64,000 nucleotides of DNA from an uncultured Lachnospiraceae bacterium. GTDB lineage: Bacteria; Bacillota; Clostridia; Lachnospirales; Lachnospiraceae. Positions within the stretch are counted from its first letter, which is position 1; each line of letters opens with the position of its first letter. Position numbers and translations under genes: made by a program. The notes beneath the pieces were generated by a model. That model was not told where the DNA came from, searched no databases, and was given only the letters and a program-made list of their open reading frames with translations. Positions 16,586 through 23,442 of the stretch are shown here, piece after piece. The stretch is taken from positions 99,961 to 163,960 of the forward strand of contig CANDAG010000002.1 of assembly GCA_947382625.1 (NCBI GenBank), read 5' to 3'.

Positions 16586-16777
16586 ATGAGTGTGGCTGAA
16601 TTAGCAGTGAAACTGGAAGCTTTATCACAGGAAGATTACAATATGGTTGTAATGTTGGTTGAACGGTTATCTGATAAGCCTTCAAATATTTTAAAAAAGG
16701 CCAGAGAGAAATATGTGAAGCAAAATCCTATGTCAATGGAAGAAATTGACGAGAAAATAAAAAAATTACAGGTATAA
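16586..16777 (+). CDS. Small antitoxin-like or hypothetical protein (63 aa)
   Basis: ATG 16586 follows GGAGGAATGAGGG. The product begins MSVAELAVKLEALSQEDYN and ends with MSMEEIDEKIKKLQV, a helical, charged protein like those that precede toxin genes in Clostridia. No toxin of the RelE type follows; instead the MNT gene starts 16 bases downstream. It may be a leftover of another toxin-antitoxin module or a third component of the MNT/HEPN unit. Confidence 0.6.
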   Translation: MSVAELAVKLEALSQEDYNMVVMLVERLSDKPSNILKKAREKYVKQNPMSMEEIDEKIKKLQV

Positions 16778-16792
16778 AAAAGGGTGCTCGGT

Positions 16793-17125
16793 ATGGAAGA
16801 AAAAAAGAGAGTTCTTTATCTGTTTATTGGTGAAGTACAGAAAAGACTTGGAAGTTTAATAAGCAAAATCATATTGTATGGATCATATGCCAGGTTGGAT
16901 TACAGGGAAGATTCAGATATCGATATTATGATATTGACATCCTTGCCGGATAGTGAAATAAAGGAAATTGAAAATGAGGTATATGACATAGCCTATGATT
17001 ATGGCTTGGAGTATAATGTTTCAATAAGTATTAATATAAAGAATGAGGATCATTTTAACTACTGGTTAGGGGCATTGCCATATTATGACAATATTAAAAG
17101 GGAGGGCATTATCCTTGCAGGATGA
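16793..17125 (+). CDS. MNT-type minimal nucleotidyltransferase (antitoxin of MNT/HEPN pair)
   Basis: A 110-aa protein with the polymerase-beta NT signature: IILYGSYARLDYREDSDIDIM, where GS and DxD form the catalytic site, at about residues 26-45. MNT proteins paired with HEPN toxins adenylylate or AMPylate the toxin and neutralise it (HepT/MntA). ATG 16793 has AGGGTG upstream. Its end overlaps the HEPN gene by 11 bases, consistent with a toxin-antitoxin operon. Confidence 0.88.
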   Translation: MEEKKRVLYLFIGEVQKRLGSLISKIILYGSYARLDYREDSDIDIMILTSLPDSEIKEIENEVYDIAYDYGLEYNVSISINIKNEDHFNYWLGALPYYDNIKREGIILAG

Positions 17126-17519
17126 AAGAAAAATAGATTTATGCAGGTATCGGCTGGGAAATTCGGCGGATAGCCTTAAGGTTGCTCAGGACTGTCTGGA
17201 AAAAGAGTATTATAAAGATGCTATTAACCGCTCCTATTATGCTGTATTTTATGCCATTAAATCTGTTCTGGCATTAGAAGGGAAAGACTTTAAAAGGCAT
17301 AAGGATGTGATTGCCTATTTCAACCAAACTTATGTTGCATCAGGCGTCATCTCCAAGGAAGTTGGAAGAAAGATAGGGAGGTTGCAGCAGAAGAGGGAAA
17401 AAAGCGACTATGATGACTTCTATCTTGCCTCAAAAGAAGAAACATTGGAACAGATAGTAAATGCAAGTGAGATTATTGAGGTCATTAAGGAATACTTAAA
17501 GAGAGACAGATTATTGTGA
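17115..17519 (+). CDS. HEPN domain protein (putative toxin of MNT/HEPN pair)
   Basis: A 134-aa helical protein. The best start is TTG 17115, with GGAGGG eight bases upstream; the frame is open to ATG 17085. HEPN features include AINRSYYAVFYAIKSVLALEG and KREKSDYDDFYLAS. This is the HEPN subgroup with an R..SDY motif in place of the canonical Rx4-6H RNase motif, so RNase activity is uncertain. Partner of the overlapping MNT. It is the last gene before the right-end repeats of the element. Confidence 0.85.
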   Translation: MQDERKIDLCRYRLGNSADSLKVAQDCLEKEYYKDAINRSYYAVFYAIKSVLALEGKDFKRHKDVIAYFNQTYVASGVISKEVGRKIGRLQQKREKSDYDDFYLASKEETLEQIVNASEIIEVIKEYLKRDRLL

Positions 17520-17540
17520 TAGGTCAATCCATAGATCAAT
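17520..17540 (+). repeat. Paired TAGGTCAAT direct repeats, right end
   Basis: TAGGTCAAT at 17520-17528 and TAGATCAAT at 17532-17540 have the same 12-base offset as the left-end pair, 54 bases before the att copy. The first base of the repeat directly follows the HEPN stop codon. Confidence 0.65.
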
Positions 17541-17593
17541 TATGTAGAAATATACTGAAGAAACCGCATAAAATCAAGGAAAAACAAGACCAA

Positions 17594-17683
17594 GCAACGG
17601 ACTTAAGACTCCGTCATTTCAAGGTTCGAATCCTTGTAGCCCAGCGAATGTGACCCGGTAGATTTGATCTGCCGGGTTTTTTA
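17594..17683 (+). repeat. att copy: 3' half of tRNA-Gln plus its terminator
   Basis: Starting GCAACGGACT, this segment reproduces the tRNA-Gln gene from the anticodon stem to the end, then the spacer and terminator, with one base change in the terminator stem. The only other difference is the anticodon, CTG replaced by TAAG, giving an eight-base loop. No 5' half precedes it, so it is not a functional tRNA. It marks the right boundary of the integrated element. Confidence 0.85.
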
Positions 17684-17704
17684 CGTCCGGAAATCAGCGC
17701 TTTA

Positions 17705-17733
17705 TTGTAATTGGCGGAAAAGATGTGTATAAT
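17705..17733 (+). promoter_or_regulatory. Promoter upstream of the second MNT gene
   Basis: TTGTAA, a 17-base spacer ending GATGTG, then TATAAT. It is of the same type as the promoters at 15580 and 21143. Confidence 0.65.
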
Positions 17734-17804
17734 AGTTTAAAAGAAAGAAGCAAAGTCAGATATAAGGGAAAGAGCTCAAATCGAAGGTTGTGGAGTGGAA
17801 AAGA

Positions 17805-18158
17805 ATGGGAAATTTAGCTTTAAATCCTGAAACGATCGGACATGTTAAAGTGGAAGTGACCGAAATGGCAAAAAAGCTTATAGGTGCTGATTTGGTAGAA
17901 GTGATTCTGTATGGATCTTGTGCGAGAGGGGATTATACGGAGGATTCAGATATAGATATTGCTCTTCTTATGAAATGTGGCCGCATAGAGGCAAAGAAGT
18001 ATGATGACGTGTTGGCAGGAATATCAACTGAACTGGCAATGAAGTATTTTGCTATCGTTAATTTTGTCAGTTTACCATACAGCGAATTTGTTGAAAAAAA
18101 ACCGTGGTATGAATATTTTAGAAATATAGACAGGGAAGGGGAGGTGTTGTATGGATAG
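17805..18158 (+). CDS. MNT-type minimal nucleotidyltransferase, second copy
   Basis: A 117-aa protein with VEVILYGSCARGDYTEDSDI, then DIALL, the GS...DxD nucleotidyltransferase signature of MNT antitoxins. ATG 17805 has GGAG nine bases upstream; the GTG at 17790 is less likely. It is clearly divergent from the 16793 gene. Its stop overlaps the ATG of a HEPN-like gene that is cut after ten codons (18151-18240), so this antitoxin has lost its partner. Confidence 0.85.
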   Translation: MGNLALNPETIGHVKVEVTEMAKKLIGADLVEVILYGSCARGDYTEDSDIDIALLMKCGRIEAKKYDDVLAGISTELAMKYFAIVNFVSLPYSEFVEKKPWYEYFRNIDREGEVLYG

Positions 18159-18240
18159 AGTATATTATTTAGAGCTTGCTTCGAATCCTTGCAACCCAGC
18201 GAAAAACGACCCGGTAGAGATAATCTGCCGGGTTTTTTGA
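18151..18240 (+). pseudogene. HEPN gene truncated at a tRNA-derived att copy
   Basis: ATG 18151 overlaps the MNT stop, as in intact MNT/HEPN operons, and encodes MDRVYYLELA, like the start of HEPN partners. At base 18180 the sequence switches to the 3' end of a tRNA plus terminator, and the frame runs through it to a stop at 18238-18240 (29 codons). The HEPN body is lost. The junction falls exactly at the repeat boundary, pointing to a recombination-driven deletion. Confidence 0.7.
18180..18240 (+). repeat. Third copy of tRNA 3' end plus terminator (att remnant)
   Basis: TTCGAATCCTTG, then a diverged acceptor end (CAACCCAGC), and a terminator with the same nine-base stem motif and T-run. It is shorter and less similar than the 17594 copy, with several changes in the spacer. 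It is the outer right boundary of the island. Confidence 0.8.
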
Positions 18241-18242
18241 TT

Positions 18243-18278
18243 TAACAAGCTGTCTCGCAAAGCGTGACGGCGTTTGAT
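18243..18278 (+). repeat. Dispersed ~36-bp hairpin repeat, copy at the island's right end
   Basis: TAACAAGCTG, 20 bases with the CGC-AAA-GCG core, then TTTGAT; it starts two bases after the last T of the preceding terminator region. GC-GTC and GAC-GC stem parts are retained with a T.G wobble. Confidence 0.6.
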
Positions 18279-18371
18279 GTTATAGAAGAGAAAATAGTAC
18301 CAGTTTTGCAATGTACAGACAGATTTTTGAATAGAAAAGCCGCGATAAGACCGGATATAATGGATATGGAC

Positions 18372-19154
18372 TCAGGAGAAATACTTTTCTTTTCTGTATT
18401 GAGACGGACTTTTCTTATAAAATTTGCGGAATGCTTTATAGAACTGAGAGGAGTCTGTGTAGCCGCATTCCGATCCGATTTCCAGAACAGACATTTCCGA
18501 GCAGGCAAGGAGCCGGGCTGCTTTTTGCATACGGATGCCTGTGAGATAAGCATGAGCGGTGACGCCGATCTCAGCTTTCATTCGTTTGTTGATATATTCT
18601 GCAGAGTAATTGAACTGTTCGGACAACATCTGTGAAGTAACGGACAGTGCAAGGTTTTCACTGAGAAAACGCATTACGGAAGAGGTCAGAGAGGTATAGG
18701 TTTCTTCCTGGGTATATAGCAGGTTAAGAAGCTTGAAAAAATCGCTCTGGATCTCTAAAGGGTTCTGAGGTCTCTGCCAGAAAAGCGTATGCATTTTTTT
18801 CAGATGCGGCAGAACAAGAGCGGAATGGAACTGGCCGCGGACAGGCAATTTGATACGGTTGAGCAGGTCATCCGTATAGTCTGCCTCAAAATGAAGATAA
18901 TAGTACTCTGCATTCGGGCTGGAAAAGGGTGAACTCTGCCAGGTGTTTTTCTTCTGGATATACCATTCGCCGCTCTGCAGGGTAGTGAGAATGGAGTCTT
19001 CTGTAAATTTCAGCTGGTTGTTCAGCATGAATATGAGTACAAAGCATTCACAGTAGCGGGAACAATGGTATTCATGGGCGCCAAAGCGCTTTAAATCAAA
19101 GCCGGTCATATAGGGCATTGGAGCCGTATTCAGGAAAATGTATTTTGTGTCCAT
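18372..19154 (-). CDS. AraC family transcriptional regulator
   Basis: A 260-aa protein: an N-terminal cupin-like sensing region (YHCSRYCECFVLIFMLNNQ) and two C-terminal helix-turn-helix units, with ALSVTSQMLSEQFNYSAEYI and EIGSECGYTDSSQFYKAFRK at about residues 165-255. The reverse-strand ATG at 19154 has AAGGA upstream; the open frame further upstream is likely untranslated. It is divergent from the GH127-like gene, 91 bases away, the usual layout for a local sugar-responsive activator. Confidence 0.9.
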   Translation of the reverse strand: MDTKYIFLNTAPMPYMTGFDLKRFGAHEYHCSRYCECFVLIFMLNNQLKFTEDSILTTLQSGEWYIQKKNTWQSSPFSSPNAEYYYLHFEADYTDDLLNRIKLPVRGQFHSALVLPHLKKMHTLFWQRPQNPLEIQSDFFKLLNLLYTQEETYTSLTSSVMRFLSENLALSVTSQMLSEQFNYSAEYINKRMKAEIGVTAHAYLTGIRMQKAARLLACSEMSVLEIGSECGYTDSSQFYKAFRKFYKKSPSQYRKEKYFS

Positions 19155-19245
19155 AGGGGGTTCCTTTTCAGATATTGTGTCGGAAGCAATTATAAATATT
19201 ATCATAGCATGAGTTCGAGAGAAACGGAACAAAAAGGAGGAAGAG

Positions 19246-21102
19246 ATGTATCAAACAAAATGGAGACCGCTTACAACAAGACAGCTGCGTCCGGAGGGAT
19301 GGCTCAGACGGCAGCTGGAGATACAGGCAAAAGGGCTTTCCGGGCATTTGGATCTGATCTGGCCGGATATTCGGGAGAGCAGATGGATCGGTGGTGACAG
19401 GGAAGGATGGGAGAGGGTGCCGTACTGGCTGGATGGGTTCATACCTCTGGCCTGGCTTTTGGAGGATGAGGCTCTGCAGGAGAGGGCGAAACGCTACATA
19501 GATGCAATCCTGGCGGCACAGAAGCCTGACGGCTGGATCTGCCCCTGTGAAGAGGAGGAACGGGCAGGCTATGATGTGTGGGCAGCGTTCCTGATCTGCA
19601 AGGTATTGGTGCTATATTATGACTGTACACTGGACGAGAGGATCGAAGAGGCAGTCTACAGGGCGATGAAGCAGTTGTTGAGACATATTTCTGACCATAC
19701 TCTTTTTAACTGGGCAGCCACACGGTGGTATGAGTGCCTGATCCCGTTATTCTGGCTTTATGAACGAAGACCGGAAGCATGGATGATGGATTTGGCTCAT
19801 CTGCTGGAGATAGAGGGCGTGGACTTTGAAAAAGCTTATGAAGCATTTGACTTTGCGCATCCTCCCGTGAAAAAATACTGGACTCAGATCAATCATGTGG
19901 TGAACGCGGCAATGGCATTAAAATGCCGTGCGTTGATGTCCTATATTACAGGGGAGGATCCAAATGAATTTGCAAAAAAGATGTATGGGAAGATCATGAA
20001 GTATAACAGCATGGTGACCGGGCATTTTACCGGAGACGAATGCTTTTCCGGAGACTCTCCCATACAGGGGAGTGAATGCTGCAGCGTGGCGGAGGCCATG
20101 TACTCCTTTGAGGTCTTGCTGGCCATGGGGGGAGAGGTGCTGTGGGGAGACCTGCTGGAGAAGGAGGCCTTTAATATGATGCCTGCCACCACCACAGAGG
20201 ATATGTGGACTCATCAGTATGTGCAGATGACCAACCAGATCTGTGCCAAAAGGATTCCCGAGGAGTCTGTTCCCTTCAATTCCAATTCCGGGGAATCCCA
20301 TATGTTCGGGCTGGAACCGAATTTCGGGTGCTGTACGGCTAATTTTAATCAGGCCTGGCCCAAGTTTGCCCTGGCAACGATCATGGAGGGAGAGGAGGGG
20401 ATCGCAGTGAATACTCTGGCACCTTCCTCGGCCCGTGTGGAGAGGGATGGGGCAAAGATCCGTATCTGTATCCGCTCTGAATATCCTTTCCGGGATGATG
20501 CCGTGATAGAGGTGGAAACGGACAGGCCGGTTACGTTTACCCTGGCTGTCCGTATCCCCGGCTTTGCCCAAAGCGCCCGTGTAGAGGGGCGTGATACAGC
20601 CTGTGGTATCTGGCATGAAGTGAACCGGGAATGGACAGGGATTAGCAGGATTTCAGTAGAATTAGGCTTTGACATAAAATTGGTGGACAGACCATATGGT
20701 GCGAAGGCTTTGATCCGGGGGCCTCTGGTATTTGCTGTTCCGGTGAAAGCGGCGGTAAGGGAGCTGGAATATTCTAAGGATGGGGTAGAGCGGAAAGCAC
20801 CCTGGTGCGATCTGGAGATGACGCCCGTCTCGCCCTGGAATTACGGATTTTGTACCGGGGAAACAGAGAAGTATGAAGTGGTACATAGCGGGATAGGAGA
20901 GTATCCTTTTGCAGTATCAGACCCTCCTGTGAAAATAAAGGCAAAGATGGTGAGGATACCATGGAAAGAAAAGGATGGCGTGTGTGAAATAGAACCGGAT
21001 GAAAGGAAGGCGCTGGGAGAACCGGAGACAGTTTTCCTCCAGCCCTACGGCTGTACAAATCTGCGGATGACAGAAATGCCGCTGGTGAAAATACCGGTAT
21101 AG
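19246..21102 (+). CDS. GH127-like glycoside hydrolase (beta-L-arabinofuranosidase family, DUF1680)
   Basis: A 618-aa protein with the (alpha/alpha)6-barrel features of HypBA1-type enzymes: VPYWLDGFIPLAWLLED near residue 57, and the zinc/cysteine catalytic motifs E277-C278-C279 (GSECCSVAEAMYS) and C362-C363 (NFGCCTANF). In HypBA1 a Glu and three Cys bind zinc and one Cys is the nucleophile; the same set is present here. No signal peptide is visible, so it acts in the cytoplasm on imported oligosaccharides. It has a perfect AAGGAGG site and is divergent from an AraC regulator. L-arabinofuranoside as substrate is inferred from the family. Confidence 0.85.
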   Translation: MYQTKWRPLTTRQLRPEGWLRRQLEIQAKGLSGHLDLIWPDIRESRWIGGDREGWERVPYWLDGFIPLAWLLEDEALQERAKRYIDAILAAQKPDGWICPCEEEERAGYDVWAAFLICKVLVLYYDCTLDERIEEAVYRAMKQLLRHISDHTLFNWAATRWYECLIPLFWLYERRPEAWMMDLAHLLEIEGVDFEKAYEAFDFAHPPVKKYWTQINHVVNAAMALKCRALMSYITGEDPNEFAKKMYGKIMKYNSMVTGHFTGDECFSGDSPIQGSECCSVAEAMYSFEVLLAMGGEVLWGDLLEKEAFNMMPATTTEDMWTHQYVQMTNQICAKRIPEESVPFNSNSGESHMFGLEPNFGCCTANFNQAWPKFALATIMEGEEGIAVNTLAPSSARVERDGAKIRICIRSEYPFRDDAVIEVETDRPVTFTLAVRIPGFAQSARVEGRDTACGIWHEVNREWTGISRISVELGFDIKLVDRPYGAKALIRGPLVFAVPVKAAVRELEYSKDGVERKAPWCDLEMTPVSPWNYGFCTGETEKYEVVHSGIGEYPFAVSDPPVKIKAKMVRIPWKEKDGVCEIEPDERKALGEPETVFLQPYGCTNLRMTEMPLVKIPV

Positions 21103-21109
21103 GACAAAG

Positions 21110-21140
21110 GGGATCAGAGTACGACGCTCTGATCCCTTTT
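21110..21140 (+). terminator. Intrinsic terminator after the GH127-like gene
   Basis: GGGATCAGAG and CTCTGATCCC form a perfect 10-bp stem with a seven-base loop, followed by TTTT. Confidence 0.88.
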
Positions 21141-21142
21141 GG

Positions 21143-21171
21143 TTGTGTTTGACAAAAAAGCTGTGTATAAT
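21143..21171 (+). promoter_or_regulatory. Promoter of the RlmA-like gene
   Basis: TTGTGT, 17 bases, then TATAAT. The spacer ends AAGCTGTG, as in the promoter at 15580-15608. Confidence 0.65.
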
Positions 21172-21204
21172 GATTCCAACAAACAAGACAAGGAAAGTGA
21201 CAAT

Positions 21205-22017
21205 ATGATACAGACAGACAACCTGAAATGCCCCATCTGCTCTTCTTCCTTTACCCTTGGAAACAACAGCAAAAGCATGATCTGCAGCAGGGGCCACAAT
21301 TTTGACATGGCAAAGCAGGGCTATGTGAATTTTTGCGGCGGCTCCATGGGGAAGCTGTATGAGGACAAAGAGCTTTTCAGGGCAAGAAGGAATATTTATG
21401 AGGCGGGATTTTTCAGAGGAGTGGAAGAAGCGGTGAGCGGGAGCCTGAAGGAGCTTCTGAACAAAGAGGGCAGCGTGATCGCGGAGGCCGGATGTGGGGA
21501 AGGCTCATTGCTTTCCTTTTTGCAGAGGGAAAATCCCGGACACAGCTATATTGGTCTGGATATCTCCAAGAGTGCAGTAAAAATGGCGGCGCAGCAGAAC
21601 GGGCAGATCAGCTGGCTGGTGGCGGATGTGTGTAAGATACCCCTGAAGGATGGAAGTATTGACTGCCTGATCGATATGCTGACGCCGGCCAATTACGGGG
21701 AATTTCAGAGGATACTGAAGCCGGGAGGCTATATCATCAAGATCATTCCCAATGACGGTTACCTCACAGAGCTGAGGCAGAGGCTGGGGAAGAAGGCCTA
21801 TGAAGATAAAGAGGTGGACAAGTTCTTTTCCAGACACTTTGCATTAATTTGTCAAAAGCAGATAAAATACACTTTTGTCTGTGAGCCTTCTGTTCAGGAG
21901 GATATTTATGTTATGACACCTATGTCAGGAAAGGCAGATGGCAATGGAAGCAGAGATAAGGTGGATTCCGTCACTATGGATCTGTCAATCCTGATCGGGA
22001 GAAAGGAGAAGAAATGA
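21205..22017 (+). CDS. RlmA-like 23S rRNA (guanine-N1)-methyltransferase
   Basis: A 270-aa protein with an N-terminal zinc finger (CPICSSSF, then MICSRGHNFDMAKQGYVNF: CxxC...C...H) and a C-terminal Rossmann methyltransferase domain (VIAEAGCGEGSLLSF, DISKSAVKMAA, LIDMLTPANYGEFQRIL). RlmA-I/RlmA-II (TlrB) methylate G745/G748 in helix 35 of 23S rRNA; RlmA-II confers tylosin resistance in producers. Sub-type cannot be set by eye. The start at 21205 has AAGGA upstream. It overlaps the SGNH gene by four bases. Confidence 0.88.
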   Translation: MIQTDNLKCPICSSSFTLGNNSKSMICSRGHNFDMAKQGYVNFCGGSMGKLYEDKELFRARRNIYEAGFFRGVEEAVSGSLKELLNKEGSVIAEAGCGEGSLLSFLQRENPGHSYIGLDISKSAVKMAAQQNGQISWLVADVCKIPLKDGSIDCLIDMLTPANYGEFQRILKPGGYIIKIIPNDGYLTELRQRLGKKAYEDKEVDKFFSRHFALICQKQIKYTFVCEPSVQEDIYVMTPMSGKADGNGSRDKVDSVTMDLSILIGRKEKK

Positions 22018-22556
22018 GAGTATTGTTTATTGGAAACAGCCACACCTACTATAATGATATGCCTCATATGTTTGCGGAGGTCTGTCGTCAGAATCAGCAG
22101 GAGGTGGAGGTCACTATGCTGTCCCATGGCGGCAGGGGATGGGATTTTCATGTGGAGGAGCCTGAGGTAAGGTTCAACATTTTGTATGGAGGATATGATG
22201 CGGTAGTCCTTCAGCATACGGCGCATCCCATGGGAGACCTGGAAGTAATGGATGCGTGCGGTCAAAAGCTGATCGGGTGGGTAAAGGAGGCGGGGGCAAG
22301 GCCGATCCTTTATATGACGTGGACCACAAAGGCAGATGGAGAAGAGGCGCAGGGGGCTATGAGCAGCGCATACCGGAGGCTGCAGCAGGAGACCGGCTGC
22401 GAGCTGGCACCTGTGGGGGAAATCTGGTGGCGCTATCACAGGGAGCATCCGGAGGAAGAGCTGTATGCGGAGGACGGGCAGCATGCTTCGAGGATCGGAT
22501 CCCAAGTGGCGGCAAAGGCCATAGCAGAGGTTTATCTCGGCAAAAAGATATGTTAA
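22014..22556 (+). CDS. SGNH/GDSL-like hydrolase
   Basis: A 180-aa protein with block I LFIGNSHTYYNDMP (nucleophile Ser), a central Gly block (LSHGGRGWDFH), an Asn/His region (VVLQHTAHP) and block V DGQHASRIGS (Asp-x-x-His). The family covers esterases, acetyl-hydrolases and lipases; no signal peptide is seen, so it is intracellular. It is coupled to the RlmA-like gene by ATGA overlap. Substrate unknown; sugar deacetylation is one possibility given the GH127-like gene nearby. Confidence 0.8.
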   Translation: MRVLFIGNSHTYYNDMPHMFAEVCRQNQQEVEVTMLSHGGRGWDFHVEEPEVRFNILYGGYDAVVLQHTAHPMGDLEVMDACGQKLIGWVKEAGARPILYMTWTTKADGEEAQGAMSSAYRRLQQETGCELAPVGEIWWRYHREHPEEELYAEDGQHASRIGSQVAAKAIAEVYLGKKIC

Positions 22557-22576
22557 GGGGAGAGAAAAGAATTTAA

Positions 22577-22607
22577 TTTTTGTCAATGGATTCTGATTTT
22601 TGCCTAT
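22577..22607 (+). promoter_or_regulatory. Direct repeat upstream of the LytTR response regulator
   Basis: TTTTTGTCAAT and TTTTTGCCTAT start 20 bases apart (22577 and 22597), two helical turns, the geometry of LytTR-dimer sites. They lie about 95 bases upstream of the regulator start and may be an autoregulatory site. Confidence 0.35.
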
Positions 22608-22701
22608 ATAAATGCCATGAGTTTGTTGCTAAACTATAAATCAGGAATTAAAATAATATCCATTTCTGGTTTGGATGGAGGCAGCTGGTAAGAGGTGGAT
22701 C

Positions 22702-23442
22702 ATGTATAGGATCGGAATTTGTGACGATGAGATAGCATTCGGACATCTGGTGGAGGGGTATCTGCAGGAGTACGCACGGCGGGCGGGAATCCGACTGGAT
22801 ATTACTGTTTTTTCAAGCGGAGAGGAATATTTAAAACTTCTCAGAGAAGGGATGATTCTGGATCTTCTGTTTTTGGACATAGAATTTGGCGGGAGTATGG
22901 ACGGGGTGAAGGTTGGGGAAATGCTCCGCTCCGACCTGGCAAACGAGAGCACGCAGATCGTATATGTGTCGGCAATGGAGAGCTATGCTCTGCAGCTTTT
23001 CCGGAACCGTCCCATGGACTTTTTGGTCAAGCCCGTAAAAAAGCAGGATATAGAGAAGGTCATGAAGGAATATATACGTGTCTTTGGAAAAAAGAGGGAT
23101 GCTGTTTTTGGATATAAAATCGGGCGCAGACGGTTTCGGGTAGCAGAGGATGAAATCCTGTATTTTCAATGTGCGGGAAGGAAAGTGGGTATCGTCACTG
23201 GCAAAGGAGAAAAGGCAGAATTCTATGGGAGCATGGAAGAGGTGGCCTGCCGGCTGGATGAAAACCGATTCTGGCGGATCCATAAATCGTATATCGTAAA
23301 TGTCAGCCATGTGTCAGAGTTCCGGGCGAAGGAGGTCTGCCTGAACAATGGAGAGACACTCCCTGTGAGCCGCTCGTTCAGAGAAAGTGTGCAGGAAAAG
23401 CTTTTGCGTGAAAGGACGGGGGAAGAAGGTAAATGGGAGTAG
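22702..23442 (+). CDS. LytTR family response regulator (AgrA-like)
   Basis: A 246-aa protein with a receiver domain (IGICDDE, then LLFLDIEF with the phospho-acceptor Asp near residue 60, and DFLVKPVKK) and a C-terminal LytTR DNA-binding domain (DEILYFQCAGRKVGIVTG, then FWRIHKSYIVNVSHV). ATG 22702 follows AGAGGTGG; an upstream ATG at 22675 is in frame but has a poorer site. It overlaps the histidine kinase gene by 10 bases. LytTR regulators bind direct repeats about two turns apart, and two such repeats exist in this locus. Confidence 0.92.
   Translation: MYRIGICDDEIAFGHLVEGYLQEYARRAGIRLDITVFSSGEEYLKLLREGMILDLLFLDIEFGGSMDGVKVGEMLRSDLANESTQIVYVSAMESYALQLFRNRPMDFLVKPVKKQDIEKVMKEYIRVFGKKRDAVFGYKIGRRRFRVAEDEILYFQCAGRKVGIVTGKGEKAEFYGSMEEVACRLDENRFWRIHKSYIVNVSHVSEFRAKEVCLNNGETLPVSRSFRESVQEKLLRERTGEEGKWE

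Larger units (their letters stand above)
9773..17683 (+). mobile_element. tRNA-Gln-borne integrative element remnant (about 7.9 kb)
   Basis: The 3' portion of the tRNA-Gln gene together with its terminator is duplicated at 17594-17683 with a near-perfect match, the footprint of tyrosine-recombinase integration into a tRNA 3' end. Between the copies the sequence is visibly AT-richer than the surroundings and holds a truncated tyrosine integrase (15003-15524), an Xre repressor-like gene, an AAA+ operon, an Rpn-type nuclease and an MNT/HEPN pair. Paired TAGGTCAAT repeats lie near both ends. With the integrase lacking its N-terminal half and no excisionase or conjugation genes visible, the element is probably immobile by itself. 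Confidence 0.75.

Noticed and set aside
17594-17683. Second functional tRNA gene
   Set aside because: The 5' half (acceptor 5' strand and D-arm) is missing and the anticodon loop has eight bases; it is an att duplicate.
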